From assembly GCF_003939025.1 (NCBI RefSeq), contig NZ_RQIH01000003.1, forward strand, positions 62,001 to 126,000: 64,000 nucleotides of DNA. Direction: 5' to 3'. This stretch comes from Rhizobium sophoriradicis (GTDB taxonomy: Bacteria; Pseudomonadota; Alphaproteobacteria; Rhizobiales; Rhizobiaceae). The notes beneath the pieces were generated by a model. The model ran no database searches and was not told the origin of the DNA. It was given only the letters and a program-made list of their open reading frames with translations. The position numbers were made by a program, and so were the translations under genes. Of the stretch, positions 17,971 to 28,787 are shown in pieces; positions within the stretch are counted from its first letter, which is position 1; every line of letters begins with the position of its first letter.

Positions 17971-20265
17971 ATGCCCGTGAAGAATGCCCACCCAAAGGCC
18001 GAGAACCCGCATGGCGATGCCACAGCGGCTGAGGCCGGCGTCGGCGGGGCAGCCGGCGGTTCCGAGCTGGCGGAACGGGAGAGCCGATGGAACCATGCGC
18101 TGGTCGGCTCCGGCCTTGGCGTATGGGATCATAACTACCGCCTCGACCGGAAATATTACTCGCCCACGTGGAAAACCATCCGAGGCATGGCCCCCGACGA
18201 GGAGGTCGCCGGCGATTACAATGCCTGGCTGCAGCTCGTCCATCCCGACGACCGCGATTTCGTCGCCCATGCCATCGAGCGCCAGAACGCCGGCGATCCG
18301 GATTACCAGGTCTTTCAATACCGCGAGCGCCACAGGGACGGCCACTGGGTCTGGATCGACTGCCGCGGCGCCTGCGTGGAATGGGACGAGAACGGCGTGC
18401 CGACGCGAATCGTCGGCACGGATGTCGATATCACCGCCCGCAAGGAAGCCGAGGAGACGCTGTCGCGCTTGTCGCGCCGGCTCGATCTGGCGCTGGAGAT
18501 CTCCCATATCGGCGTCTTCGAGGCCGATATCGAAAATGATACGGTCGAATGGGACGATCGCCTCATTGCCATTTACGGGCTGAAAGGCGCCCCGCATCAG
18601 ATCGCGGCCGACGCCTGGGCCAAAAGCCTGCATCCCGACGACCGCGAACGCGTACTGGGCCTCGCCGGCCGCAGCGTTGAAAGCGGCAGCGATTTCCAGC
18701 AGGAATATCGCATCATTCGCGGCGACGGCGCCGAACGTATCATTCGCGCTCGCTCCGCCTTCTTCGTCGACGGCAACGGCCACCGCAAGCTCATCGGCGC
18801 CAACTGGGACGTCACCGAGGACGTCGCGCTGCGCAATGAGCTGCAGCGCGCCAAGGATCTGACCGAGGCCCGCAACCGCGAACTCGAAGCCGCCAAGGAG
18901 AGCATCGAGCGCTTGGCGCTGCATGATTACCTCACCGGCCTTCCGAACCGGCGCTATCTCGACAAGATGCTGGACGAGCGCTCGGCCGAATGCCGCGCCA
19001 AGAGCTTTGCGCTTGCGATCCTCCACATCGATCTCGACCGTTTCAAGCAGATCAACGACACGCTCGGCCACCGGGCCGGGGACGCCATGCTGCAGCACGC
19101 GGCGAATGTGCTGAGAAACTCCGTCCGTGCCGCTGATTTCGTCGCCCGCATCGGCGGCGATGAATTCGTTATCCTCTGCACCGTCGATCCCGCCTCGAAG
19201 AAGATCGGTGGCCTTGCCGAGCGCGTGATCCGCGAATTGCGCAAACCTGTCAGATATGAGGGACACGACTGCCGTTTCGGCGCCAGCATCGGCATCGCCA
19301 TCGACAGCGGTCCAAAGCTCGACGCCAAGCAGACGCTGCTCGATGCCGATATCGCGCTCTATCGCGCCAAGGGCCTCGGCCGCAACCGCTTCGAATTCTT
19401 CTCCGCCTCCGACCGCCGCGACATCGTCTTGGCCAAACATCTCGCCGACGAGATCCTGATCGGCCTCGAACGCAGTGAATTCATCCCCTTCTATCAGCTG
19501 CAGTTCGATGCCCGAACCCTCGACGTTACGGGCATCGAAACCCTGGCCCGCTGGCAGCATCCGCGGCGCGGGCTGATGACGCCCAACCTTTTTCTTGATA
19601 TTGCCGAGGATCTCGACGTCGTTTCGACCATCGACGCGCTGATCCTGGAGCGTGCGCTGGCCGACCGCCGTGCCTGGATCAAGGACGGCTTGTCGATTCC
19701 GAAGGTATCGGTCAACGTTTCGGCCCGCCGGCTTGCCGATCCCGATCTCGGCAAAAAGCTCCGCGCCCTGAAGATAGAACCCGGCGCCATCGCCTTCGAA
19801 CTGCTGGAATCGATCTCGCTGGACGATTGCGACGCGCTGGTCGCGGCCAATCTCAAGAAGCTCCGCAAGCTCGGCATCGACATCCAGATCGACGATTTCG
19901 GCACCGGCCACGCCTCGATCGTCAGCCTGCTGCGCCTGAGCCCGACGACGCTGAAGATCGACCGCGAGCTGATCCGCCTGCTGCCGCAATCGGCCGAGCA
20001 GCGCAAGCTGGTCGGCTCGATCATCGATATTGGCCGCTCGCTGAACATCCGCGTCATTGCCGAGGGCGTCGAAACGGCGGATCACATCCGCATTCTCGAA
20101 GAACTCGACTGCGGCACCCTGCAGGGCTACGCCCTCGCCCGGCCGATGCCGGCGATGCAGATCCCCTCCTTCATCCGTGCCGGAAGCTGGCGCCAGGGGC
20201 AGACCACTGCGCGTGCCCTGCAGACGCGTCTTCGCCGCGCACTGCCGGAAAGAGCCGCCAAATAA
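17971..20265 (+). CDS. PAS-PAS-GGDEF-EAL cyclic-di-GMP signalling protein
   Basis: A 764-residue cytoplasmic protein with no membrane segment. Two PAS/PAC sensor domains (about residues 30-155 and 165-290) precede a GGDEF domain with intact GGDEF near residue 395, and an EAL domain from about 490. The EAL signature reads ETL (GIETLARWQ), keeping the metal-binding Glu; other phosphodiesterase residues are present (NVSARRL, DDFGTGHAS, LKIDREL, AEGVETADH, QGYALARP). Both synthesis and breakdown of c-di-GMP are therefore possible. PAS domains would tune the output in response to a ligand or redox state. It stands alone between a hydrolase gene and the purine cluster. Confidence 0.93.
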   Translation: MPVKNAHPKAENPHGDATAAEAGVGGAAGGSELAERESRWNHALVGSGLGVWDHNYRLDRKYYSPTWKTIRGMAPDEEVAGDYNAWLQLVHPDDRDFVAHAIERQNAGDPDYQVFQYRERHRDGHWVWIDCRGACVEWDENGVPTRIVGTDVDITARKEAEETLSRLSRRLDLALEISHIGVFEADIENDTVEWDDRLIAIYGLKGAPHQIAADAWAKSLHPDDRERVLGLAGRSVESGSDFQQEYRIIRGDGAERIIRARSAFFVDGNGHRKLIGANWDVTEDVALRNELQRAKDLTEARNRELEAAKESIERLALHDYLTGLPNRRYLDKMLDERSAECRAKSFALAILHIDLDRFKQINDTLGHRAGDAMLQHAANVLRNSVRAADFVARIGGDEFVILCTVDPASKKIGGLAERVIRELRKPVRYEGHDCRFGASIGIAIDSGPKLDAKQTLLDADIALYRAKGLGRNRFEFFSASDRRDIVLAKHLADEILIGLERSEFIPFYQLQFDARTLDVTGIETLARWQHPRRGLMTPNLFLDIAEDLDVVSTIDALILERALADRRAWIKDGLSIPKVSVNVSARRLADPDLGKKLRALKIEPGAIAFELLESISLDDCDALVAANLKKLRKLGIDIQIDDFGTGHASIVSLLRLSPTTLKIDRELIRLLPQSAEQRKLVGSIIDIGRSLNIRVIAEGVETADHIRILEELDCGTLQGYALARPMPAMQIPSFIRAGSWRQGQTTARALQTRLRRALPERAAK

Positions 20266-20514
20266 AACCTGTATAAGCGGCCCGCCATTTCGCCTTCATT
20301 CCACCCTATAGGAAAAGGCGCTAGGCTCGTCCTGCAAATTCATTCGATTCTCTTGGCGGTATTCCGTAAAATCCGGAAACCGGGACCGGAAATCCCGAAA
20401 CGGGGGAAGGAGCGACAGGCGGATTGTGAAACTCACTCTTTTCCTTTAAGGGGACGCCACGAGATCGATCCACTCGCGCCATCCCAAGAGCGCCAACAAC
20501 AGAGAATGACCACG

Positions 20515-21279
20515 ATGAACCGTCGCCGCCGTATCTACGAGGGCAAGGCAAAGATTCTGTATGAGGGTCCGGAACCGGGCACCTTGATCCAGTTTTTCAA
20601 GGACGATGCCACCGCCTTCAACAAGAAGAAACATGAGGTCATCGACGGCAAGGGCGTCCTCAACAACCGCATTTCCGAATATATCTTCAGCCATCTGAAC
20701 AAAATCGGCATCCCCACTCATTTCATCCGCCGGCTCAATATGCGCGAGCAGTTGATCAAGGAAGTGGAGATGATCCCGCTTGAGATCGTCGTGCGCAACG
20801 TCGCCGCCGGTTCGCTGGCCAAGCGCCTCGGCATCGAAGAAGGCGTCGTGCTGCCGCGTTCGATCATCGAATTCTATTACAAATCCGATGCGCTGGACGA
20901 TCCGATGGTCTCGGAAGAGCACATCACCGCCTTCGGCTGGGCCAATCCGGCCGAACTCGACGACATCATGGCGCTTGCCATCCGCGTCAACGATTTCATG
21001 ACCGGTCTTTTCCTCGGCGTCGGCATCCAGCTCGTCGATTTCAAGATCGAATGCGGCCGCCTCTTCGAAGGCGATATGATGCGCATCATCCTCGCCGACG
21101 AGATCTCGCCGGACAGCTGCCGGCTCTGGGATATCGAAACCCGCGAAAAGATGGACAAGGACCGCTTCCGCCGCGATCTCGGCGGCTTGCTCGAAGCCTA
21201 TTCCGAAGTCGCACGCCGTCTCGGCATCATCAATGAAAACGAGCCTGTGCGCGGCACCGGCCCGGTTCTCGTCAAGTAA
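20515..21279 (+). CDS. purC: Phosphoribosylaminoimidazole-succinocarboxamide synthase (SAICAR synthetase)
   Basis: A 254-residue ATP-dependent ligase that joins aspartate to CAIR in purine synthesis. It opens with [16 protein letters not shown] and contains [18 protein letters not shown], the substrate-binding [18 protein letters not shown] and the signature [10 protein letters not shown] followed by [14 protein letters not shown]. An ATG at 20506 (MTTM) is also in frame; 20515 matches the usual N terminus. The 249 bases upstream hold no gene and no recognisable riboswitch. purS starts 15 bases after the stop. Confidence 0.97.
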   Translation: MNRRRRIYEGKAKILYEGPEPGTLIQFFKDDATAFNKKKHEVIDGKGVLNNRISEYIFSHLNKIGIPTHFIRRLNMREQLIKEVEMIPLEIVVRNVAAGSLAKRLGIEEGVVLPRSIIEFYYKSDALDDPMVSEEHITAFGWANPAELDDIMALAIRVNDFMTGLFLGVGIQLVDFKIECGRLFEGDMMRIILADEISPDSCRLWDIETREKMDKDRFRRDLGGLLEAYSEVARRLGIINENEPVRGTGPVLVK

Positions 21280-21294
21280 GGCAGGATAGACAAA

Positions 21295-21540
21295 GTGATC
21301 AAGGCTCGTGTCACCGTCACGCTGAAAAACGGCGTTCTCGATCCGCAGGGCAAGGCCATCGAAGGCGCGCTCGGCGCCCTCGGCTTCTCGGGCGTCGGCC
21401 ACATCAGACAGGGCAAGGTCTTCGACCTGGAGCTCGAGGGCGCCGACAAGGCGAAGGCCGAGGCCGACCTCAAGGCGATGTGCGAAAAACTTCTCGCCAA
21501 TACGGTGATCGAGAACTACGCGATCGCGATCGACGGATGA
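21295..21540 (+). CDS. purS: Phosphoribosylformylglycinamidine synthase subunit PurS
   Basis: The 81-residue small subunit of the three-part FGAM synthase (PurS-PurQ-PurL) used by Alphaproteobacteria and Gram-positives. It starts with GTG and reads KARVTVTLKNGVLDPQGKAI, with the expected KVFDLELEG core and an end close to VIENYAIAIDG. PurS holds PurQ and PurL together so ammonia can pass from the glutaminase to the synthetase. It lies 15 bases after purC. In many relatives purQ follows at once, but here kptA is in between. Confidence 0.96.
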   Translation: MIKARVTVTLKNGVLDPQGKAIEGALGALGFSGVGHIRQGKVFDLELEGADKAKAEADLKAMCEKLLANTVIENYAIAIDG

Positions 21541-21581
21541 TCACAGACCTGCCTGCCGGTAGATTTTGAGGATTTAGCGTC

Positions 21582-22136
21582 ATGACGAAAGCAAAGCTGG
21601 AGACGGAAGTCTCCAAATATATGAGCTATGTTTTGCGTCATGCGCCGGAGGCCGCAGGCTTGACACTCGATCCGGAGGGCTGGGTGTCGTTCGAGGCGCT
21701 CGAACAAGCGGTGGCGTCGAAATATGACGTTTCCCGCGCCGACATTATCGAGATTGTCGAAAACAATCCGAAGAAGCGCTTCACGCTGGCCGACAACAGA
21801 ATTCGCGCGAACCAGGGTCACAGCGTCGACGTCGATCTCGCGCTGACTGCGGTCGAACCGCCTGCAGCTCTTTTCCACGGCACCTCCGCGATTGCCTGGC
21901 ACTCGATTGAGCGCGAGGGCTTGAAGAAGATGCAGCGCCACCACGTGCATCTGTCGGCCGATGTCAAAACGGCGAAAATCGTGGCGATGCGCCGCAAGGG
22001 CGAATATGTCATCCTGCGCGTCGACGCGGCCGCTATGTTTTCCGCGGGTCATTCTTTCTTTGTCTCCGACAATGGAGTATGGCTCACCGAAAGCGTTCCA
22101 GTTCAATATATTTCGCCAGACGCAGGGACCCCATGA
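21582..22136 (+). CDS. kptA: RNA 2'-phosphotransferase, Tpt1/KptA family
   Basis: A 184-residue enzyme of the family that removes an internal RNA 2'-phosphate using NAD+, giving ADP-ribose 1'',2''-cyclic phosphate. The catalytic signatures are present: [13 protein letters not shown] near residues 15-27, [14 protein letters not shown] near 75-88, LFHGTS near 99, and RHHVHLS near 120. Fungi need Tpt1 to finish tRNA splicing; bacteria lack that pathway, so the bacterial job is open and may include ADP-ribosylation of RNA ends or of nucleic acids. It lies inside the purine operon and its stop overlaps the purQ start (ATGA). Family assignment is firm; the biological role is not. Confidence 0.93.
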   Translation: MTKAKLETEVSKYMSYVLRHAPEAAGLTLDPEGWVSFEALEQAVASKYDVSRADIIEIVENNPKKRFTLADNRIRANQGHSVDVDLALTAVEPPAALFHGTSAIAWHSIEREGLKKMQRHHVHLSADVKTAKIVAMRRKGEYVILRVDAAAMFSAGHSFFVSDNGVWLTESVPVQYISPDAGTP

Positions 22137-22804
22137 AATCAGCTGTCGTTCAACTTCCGGGCCTTAACCGCGACCGCGACATGATCGCAGCCCTGACCAA
22201 GATCTCCGGCCGCGAGCCGATGACGATCTGGCAGACGGAAGCCGAAATCCCTGAAGTCGACCTGATCGTCATTCCCGGCGGCTTCTCCTATGGCGACTAC
22301 CTGCGTTGCGGCGCGATCGCCGCCCGCATGCCGGTCATGCAGGCGATCATCGACAAGGCTGCAAAGGGCGTGAAAGTGCTCGGCGTCTGCAACGGCTTCC
22401 AGATCCTCGTCGAGGCAGGCCTGCTGCCCGGCGCGCTGATGCGAAATGCCTCGCTGAAATTCGTCTGCCGCGAGATCAAGCTTGAAGTGGTCAATGCCGA
22501 GACGGATTTCACCCGCGCCTACGCGCAAGGCCAGGTCATCCGGTGCCCCGTTGCCCATCATGACGGCAATTATTTCGCCGACGAAGCCACGCTGGCGAAA
22601 ATCGAAGGCAATGGCCAGGTTGTCTTCCGTTATGCCGAAGGCACCAACCCCAACGGCTCGCTCAACGATATCGCCGCGGTCATGAACGAAAAGGGCAACG
22701 TGCTCGGCATGATGCCGCATCCGGAAAACCTGATCGAAGCCGCCCATGGCGGTTCGGACGGCCGCGGCCTTTTCGCCTCGGCGCTCGACGTCATCGCCGC
22801 CTGA
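22133..22804 (+). CDS. purQ: Phosphoribosylformylglycinamidine synthase subunit PurQ (glutaminase)
   Basis: A 223-residue class-I glutamine amidotransferase that supplies ammonia to PurL. The start [16 protein letters not shown], the oxyanion region [19 protein letters not shown], the nucleophile elbow [10 protein letters not shown] (Cys near residue 86) and the closing [10 protein letters not shown] with its catalytic His and Glu are all visible. It overlaps the kptA stop by four bases, so kptA and purQ are translationally coupled. PurL, its partner, lies about 3.1 kb downstream rather than next to it. Confidence 0.97.
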   Translation: MKSAVVQLPGLNRDRDMIAALTKISGREPMTIWQTEAEIPEVDLIVIPGGFSYGDYLRCGAIAARMPVMQAIIDKAAKGVKVLGVCNGFQILVEAGLLPGALMRNASLKFVCREIKLEVVNAETDFTRAYAQGQVIRCPVAHHDGNYFADEATLAKIEGNGQVVFRYAEGTNPNGSLNDIAAVMNEKGNVLGMMPHPENLIEAAHGGSDGRGLFASALDVIAA

Positions 22805-22886
22805 GCCCTGCTCGTTGCCTAAAAGCGCGCGCGGTCTTGGGCAACGGCATGCACACGAAAATTCCGTCTGGATCGGAGCAAGATCG

Positions 22887-23279
22887 ATGCGCCATCGCCT
22901 CGCAAACCCCGCTTTGTTGACCGCTCTCGCAGCCATGCTCGCAGCCTGCCAGACGCCGGCGCCGACGACAGGCCCCAACCGCGCCGCGCTGCCGACGATG
23001 GAACGCGTGGCGCTCGGCGCCAGTGCATGCTGGTTCAAGTCAGGTGACCCCGCTTTTGCAGCCTATAAACTCGCCCCGGAGCTCAACTCCTTCACCGGAC
23101 GGCCCCGCATCCTGCTCGTCCACAAGGGCAGCCCGGAAAGCCGGCCGCTGCTTGTCGTTCAGGCCGAGGGAAGCCCGTCGCGTCTCCAGGCCTTCGGTCC
23201 GATGATGTCGGAACCGGTCGCCGACCGCATCGTCGCCGACGTCAATCGCTGGTCGGGCGGCAACAAAGCCTGCAGCTGA
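22887..23279 (+). CDS. Predicted lipoprotein
   Basis: A 130-residue protein with a lipoprotein signal: a charged start (MRHRLANP), a hydrophobic stretch LLTALAAMLAAC with lipobox LAAC, lipidated Cys at residue 21. The mature part is Pro/Thr-rich at first and then has a compact domain with Cys48 (GASACWFKSGDP) and a C-terminal Cys (GGNKACS), which might pair. I do not recognise a family. The start at ATG 22887 is chosen because it opens the signal peptide, with GGAGCA ahead of it. It follows purQ by 82 bases and may be read from the same transcript. Confidence 0.72.
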   Translation: MRHRLANPALLTALAAMLAACQTPAPTTGPNRAALPTMERVALGASACWFKSGDPAFAAYKLAPELNSFTGRPRILLVHKGSPESRPLLVVQAEGSPSRLQAFGPMMSEPVADRIVADVNRWSGGNKACS

Positions 23280-23306
23280 TCGCAGCCGGCGATCCCGATA
23301 ACGCAT

Positions 23307-23564
23307 TCAGTCCCAGAAGAACGACTTGCCGACTTCGCGTGCGGCTTCGGACTGCGACACGCCGATATCCTTGAGCTCGCTCGTCGTCAGGCCTCTCAGC
23401 GCCCGCCGGCCTTCCCGCTTCTGATGCCAGAGAAGAATTGCGGTCCAAATCCGCCCCAAACGCGTCGTCACCTCAGGAGGCGCCGCGGGAAGGACGACCT
23501 GCCTCCTATCTTCATAAGAGACGATCGGTACAATTGGCATTTTGATCTCAGGCAAGGCAGACAT
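23307..23564 (-). CDS. DUF1127 family small protein
   Basis: An 85-residue protein whose C-terminal half carries the DUF1127 (YjiS-like) domain: a short helix (RIWTAILLWHQKREGRRAL) followed by LRGLTTSELKDIGVSQSEA. In Alphaproteobacteria small DUF1127 proteins affect RNA turnover and carbon or phosphate metabolism, acting in part by binding RNA. This longer form has an extra N-terminal segment. The frame goes on to ATG 23603; I prefer 23564 because GAGAGG lies nine bases before it. It is transcribed divergently from the MocR-type regulator. Confidence 0.82.
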   Translation of the reverse strand: MSALPEIKMPIVPIVSYEDRRQVVLPAAPPEVTTRLGRIWTAILLWHQKREGRRALRGLTTSELKDIGVSQSEAAREVGKSFFWD

Positions 23565-23607
23565 TCCAGAAATCCTCTCGGTTTGCCACTGGAATTGACT
23601 CATACGC

Positions 23608-23638
23608 TTGACCGATACAATGTGCCAATATATACAAT
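23608..23638 (+). promoter_or_regulatory. Predicted promoter and direct-repeat operator of the MocR-type gene
   Basis: TTGACC (23608-23613), a 17-base spacer and TATACA (23631-23636) form a good sigma-70-like promoter. Two direct repeats of ATACAAT (23615-23621 and 23632-23638) stand 17 bases apart and overlap the spacer and -10. MocR/PdxR regulators often bind such direct repeats near their own promoters. The predicted RNA start is within a few bases of the ATG at 23646, so the message may be nearly leaderless. Confidence 0.55.
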
Positions 23639-23645
23639 TGTCACC

Positions 23646-25064
23646 ATGACAAATTGGCTTCCTGATCTTTCCCGCGGTTCCGGGCCGGTCTATCTCCGGC
23701 TTGCCGACAGCATTGAATCCGCCATCGCGAGCGGCGCCCTACCCGCCGGCAGCAAATTGCCGCCGCAACGCAACCTCGCCTATGATATCGGCGTGACCAT
23801 CGGCACGATCGGCCGCGCCTATGCGCTGGTGCATGAGCGCGGCCTGGTCGCCGGCGAGGTCGGGCGCGGCACCTATGTGCTGAACCGCTCCGAGACGCAG
23901 CCCGGCGAACAGACCGACCCGCTGACTGTCTCGCTCAGTGGCACCCGCGTCCAGGACGCGCCTGCCGACAAAATCCGCTTCGATACCACGGCCGCACCAG
24001 ATCTCGGCCAGGGCAAGATCATATCCGGCATCCTAGCCGAGATCGGCGAACAGCATCTCGCCGAGATTTCGTCCTATTCCCGCACGTTTCCGCGCAACTG
24101 GTTCGAATCCGGTCGTCTCTGGCTTGCCCGCAGCGGCTGGACGCCGGATGTCGAAAACATAGTGCCGACGCTCGGCGCTCATGCGGCGGCGGTTGCAGCC
24201 ATCGCCGCCGTCTCGGCGCCGGGCGACAAGATCGTCTTTGAGGATCTCACCTATACGCAGGTCAGCCGCAGCGCCCGCCTTCTCGGACGCCGCACGCTGA
24301 CGGTCGATTCAGACGAACAAGGAGTGATCCCGGACGATTTCGAGCGGCTCTGCCAGCAACAACATCCAAAGATCGCCTTCCTGATGCCGACCGTTCACAA
24401 TCCGACGGTGACGATCATGCCCCTCGAGCGGCGCGCGGCAATCGCCGCGATCGCCAGGAAACACAGCGTCTGGCTGATCGAAGATGATCTCTACGGCGGC
24501 ATGTCCGACGATGATACGCCACTGCTCGCCTCACTTGCCCCCGATCGCACCTTCCTGGTCAACGGGCTGTCGAAATCGGTCGCCGCCGGCGTACGCGGCG
24601 GCTGGGTCGCCTGCCCGCCGCATTTTGCCCAGCGCATCCGGGTGACGCATAAGATGATCACCGGCGGCCTACCCTTCATTCTGGCCGAGACCTGCGCACG
24701 CCTCGTCGAAAGCGGCACTGCCCACGAGATCCGCAAGCAGAGCGTCGAGGAACTCTCCCGGCGTGTCCGACTCGTTCGCGAGCAGCTGCAGGGCTTCGAT
24801 TTTGCGTCACACCCGCATGCGCCCTTCCTCTGGCTGAAATTGCCGGAGCCCTGGATGTCGGGCACCTTCAAGAATGCCGCTTTCCGGGATGGTGTGCTCG
24901 TCGACGACGAGGACGAGTTCAAGGCAGCCCGCGGGGAGAAATCCTATCATCGAGTCCGCATTGGTTTTTCCTCGCCAAAGACAGGGCAGGAACTGACCTC
25001 CGGCCTGATGATCTTGCGCCGGCTGCTGGAAAATGGCGGATCCGCCTATGATGGTGAAATCTGA
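23646..25064 (+). CDS. MocR-type transcriptional regulator (GntR HTH plus aminotransferase-like domain)
   Basis: A 472-residue regulator. A GntR winged helix (about residues 8-80: GPVYLRLADSIESAIASG, then RNLAYDIGVTIGTIGRAYALV) is joined to a fold-type-I aminotransferase domain that binds PLP as an effector. The PLP-site landmarks are there: PTVHNPTVT, LIEDDLYGG, and the Schiff-base lysine in VNGLSKSVAAGVRGGW. MocR proteins sense PLP or an amino compound and switch nearby genes, often divergent ones, so the DUF1127 gene and the downstream lipid A deacylase gene are candidate targets. Which ligand it senses cannot be read from the sequence. Confidence 0.92.
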   Translation: MTNWLPDLSRGSGPVYLRLADSIESAIASGALPAGSKLPPQRNLAYDIGVTIGTIGRAYALVHERGLVAGEVGRGTYVLNRSETQPGEQTDPLTVSLSGTRVQDAPADKIRFDTTAAPDLGQGKIISGILAEIGEQHLAEISSYSRTFPRNWFESGRLWLARSGWTPDVENIVPTLGAHAAAVAAIAAVSAPGDKIVFEDLTYTQVSRSARLLGRRTLTVDSDEQGVIPDDFERLCQQQHPKIAFLMPTVHNPTVTIMPLERRAAIAAIARKHSVWLIEDDLYGGMSDDDTPLLASLAPDRTFLVNGLSKSVAAGVRGGWVACPPHFAQRIRVTHKMITGGLPFILAETCARLVESGTAHEIRKQSVEELSRRVRLVREQLQGFDFASHPHAPFLWLKLPEPWMSGTFKNAAFRDGVLVDDEDEFKAARGEKSYHRVRIGFSSPKTGQELTSGLMILRRLLENGGSAYDGEI

Positions 25065-25186
25065 CCTGTTGCAAATACACGTCATAATCTACAAAAAATG
25101 CCTGGGGCTATTCGCAGCCGTTTACCGACTCAATCTGCATGCTACCTCTTCGATATTCTCGCCTGACGCGAATCAAGGGACAGCAA

Positions 25187-25759
25187 ATGAGTGCGGACTT
25201 CGGAAGCATCGTGTTGCGTTTTTTGACCACGGCGTTATTCGCAGCGGTAGCCGGCACCGCAGGCTCGGCATCCGCCGGCGAGCAGATATTTGATGAACTG
25301 CGTTTCGGGGTCTCGACCTCGCTGCAATCGGGACATTCCCGGGAAGATGGCGTCTTTCCCGAAATCACCGCTCTCTTCGACCCTTTCGGATACGAGCAGG
25401 CCGTCGGCTGGCAGCAACAGTTGCTGCGTCCCCGTGTCCATCTCGGCACCTCGATCGGCACCGCGGGTGAAGCCACCCAATTCTTCACCGGCTTCACCTG
25501 GACTGTCGATCTCAACGAGAAGCTCTTTGCCGAAGCCGGCTTCGGCGGCGTCATCCACACCGGCGACCTGGACAACAATGATGACGGCCCGGACCTCGGC
25601 TGCCGCGTCCTCTTCCACGAATATGCCGGCGCCGGCTATCGTTTCACCCCGCATTGGAACGTAATGGCCCAGATTGCCCACTCCTCGCATGCCAATCTCT
25701 GCGACGGCCCGAACGACGGCATGACGCGCGCCGGCATCCAGATCGGCTACAAGTTCTGA
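25187..25759 (+). CDS. PagL-like lipid A 3-O-deacylase (acyloxyacyl hydrolase)
   Basis: A 190-residue outer-membrane barrel protein with a signal peptide (residues 1-27, cut after SASA). The C-terminal part has the PagL signature: IAHSSHANLCDGPNDGMTRAGIQIGYKF, where the His-x-Ser pair forms the catalytic dyad and the protein ends in a Phe typical of outer-membrane barrels. PagL removes an acyl chain from lipid A, altering host recognition and membrane permeability; rhizobial lipid A is known to be 3-O-deacylated in part. The start at ATG 25187 follows AAGGGA; an upstream in-frame codon at 25139 would hide the signal peptide. Confidence 0.85.
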   Translation: MSADFGSIVLRFLTTALFAAVAGTAGSASAGEQIFDELRFGVSTSLQSGHSREDGVFPEITALFDPFGYEQAVGWQQQLLRPRVHLGTSIGTAGEATQFFTGFTWTVDLNEKLFAEAGFGGVIHTGDLDNNDDGPDLGCRVLFHEYAGAGYRFTPHWNVMAQIAHSSHANLCDGPNDGMTRAGIQIGYKF

Positions 25760-25776
25760 GCAATTGCCGCCTTCAT

Positions 25777-25868
25777 GAAAAAAGCCTGCCTGCCCCTGTG
25801 AACTGCCCCCGAAGTTGGGTGTCCAACTTTCGGGAGTCAGTTCACTGTGTTGACGGCAGGCTTTTTTC
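25777..25868. terminator. Terminator-like stem enclosing an insertion-sequence-end-like palindrome
   Basis: Perfect 14-base arms (25777-25790 and 25855-25868) with A and T tracts at their outer ends form a bidirectional terminator stem. Its loop holds a second palindrome: 25798-25818 and 25823-25845 are near-perfect inverted copies of a TGAACTG...GTTGG sequence. That inner part looks like the terminal inverted repeats of an IS3-type element brought together without the transposase, that is, a scar or miniature element. Confidence 0.6.
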
Positions 25869-25891
25869 TGTCGCGCGCCGCCGCTACTTAA

Positions 25892-28162
<2,271 letters not shown>

Positions 28163-28181
28163 TGCGCAAGGAGTAACGATC

Positions 28182-28415
28182 ATGGCCATGAAACCCGGCG
28201 ATATTGAAGACATGATCAAGGCTGGGATTCCCGGTGCCAAGGTGACGATCCGCGATCTGGCGGGCGACGGCGATCACTACGCCGCCGAAGTCGTCGCCGA
28301 AGCCTTCCGCGGCAAGAGCCGCGTGCAGCAGCACCAGATGGTCTACGAGGCGCTGAAGGGCAATATGGGTGGCGTATTGCACGCGCTCGCACTGCAGACC
28401 TCGGCGCCTGATTGA
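28182..28415 (+). CDS. BolA family protein
   Basis: A 77-residue BolA-like protein (MKPGDIEDMIKAGIPGAKV...GDGDHYAAEVVAEAFRGKSRVQQHQMVYEAL). It has the FxGKSRVQQHQMVY signature with the conserved His that helps bind a [2Fe-2S] cluster with a CGFS glutaredoxin. The gene for such a glutaredoxin, grxD, lies 2.2 kb downstream on the same strand, which fits a BolA-Grx pair in iron-sulfur trafficking or iron sensing. The start follows AAGGAG at a normal distance. The acidic residues and size resemble the BolA3/IbaG (YrbA) type. Confidence 0.92.
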   Translation: MAMKPGDIEDMIKAGIPGAKVTIRDLAGDGDHYAAEVVAEAFRGKSRVQQHQMVYEALKGNMGGVLHALALQTSAPD

Positions 28416-28431
28416 CATTTGCGGTAGCCCA

Positions 28432-28474
28432 CCCTCTCCACATTCCTGTGACGAGCACAGGTGGTAAGAGAGGG
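28432..28474. repeat. Small palindromic repeat, related to the element at 49260
   Basis: Arms CCCTCT (28432-28437) and AGAGGG (28469-28474) surround an inner hairpin CCTGTG (28445-28450)/CACAGG (28456-28461). The ATTCCTGTG...CACAGG core also occurs near 49268, with the loop in the other orientation. It is followed at 28558 by another palindrome, so the 372 bases between the bolA-like gene and the next gene hold repeats and no gene. Confidence 0.5.
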
Positions 28475-28557
28475 CGAATCTGTGCCGGCCTATGAAGCAA
28501 TGCTGTGATTTGTCTTTGTACACTGACAGCGAGTTTGGCGAGAACACCAACCACGCT

Positions 28558-28649
28558 CTCCGTCATCCCAGGCCCTGAGCCTGGGATCCATGCGACTGCT
28601 GCTGATGGATGCGGTGTGGATGCTCGGCTCAAGGCCGAGCATGACGGAG
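28558..28649. repeat. Palindromic intergenic element (three-stem)
   Basis: Outer arms CTCCGTCAT (28558-28566) and ATGACGGAG (28641-28649) enclose two inner hairpins: CCCAGG/CCTGGG (28567-28572 and 28580-28585) and TGCTCGG/CCGAGCA (28621-28627 and 28635-28641). The layout, with a GTCATCC...GGATCCATGC start, matches a dispersed repeat common in alphaproteobacterial genomes. It lies in the space between converging genes and may act as a two-way transcription stop. Confidence 0.65.
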
Positions 28650-28787
28650 GGTGGGTTCGGGGCTGTGGTGAACGCCCATTGATCCCGGCACCCTGCCGGC
28701 TGGAATTAAGTCGAGTGCCCAAAAAGAAGCCACCAACGCACTCGACGTAAACGCCATACGTCCATCGCTAACGAGGTACTCGGGCCT

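Noticed and set aside
17902..20085. A 727-codon minus-strand frame opposite the GGDEF-EAL gene
   Set aside because: It has no recognisable motifs, while the plus-strand frame has complete PAS, GGDEF and EAL signatures.
20266..20514. A purine riboswitch before purC
   Set aside because: No conserved aptamer elements or terminator hairpin could be found in the leader.
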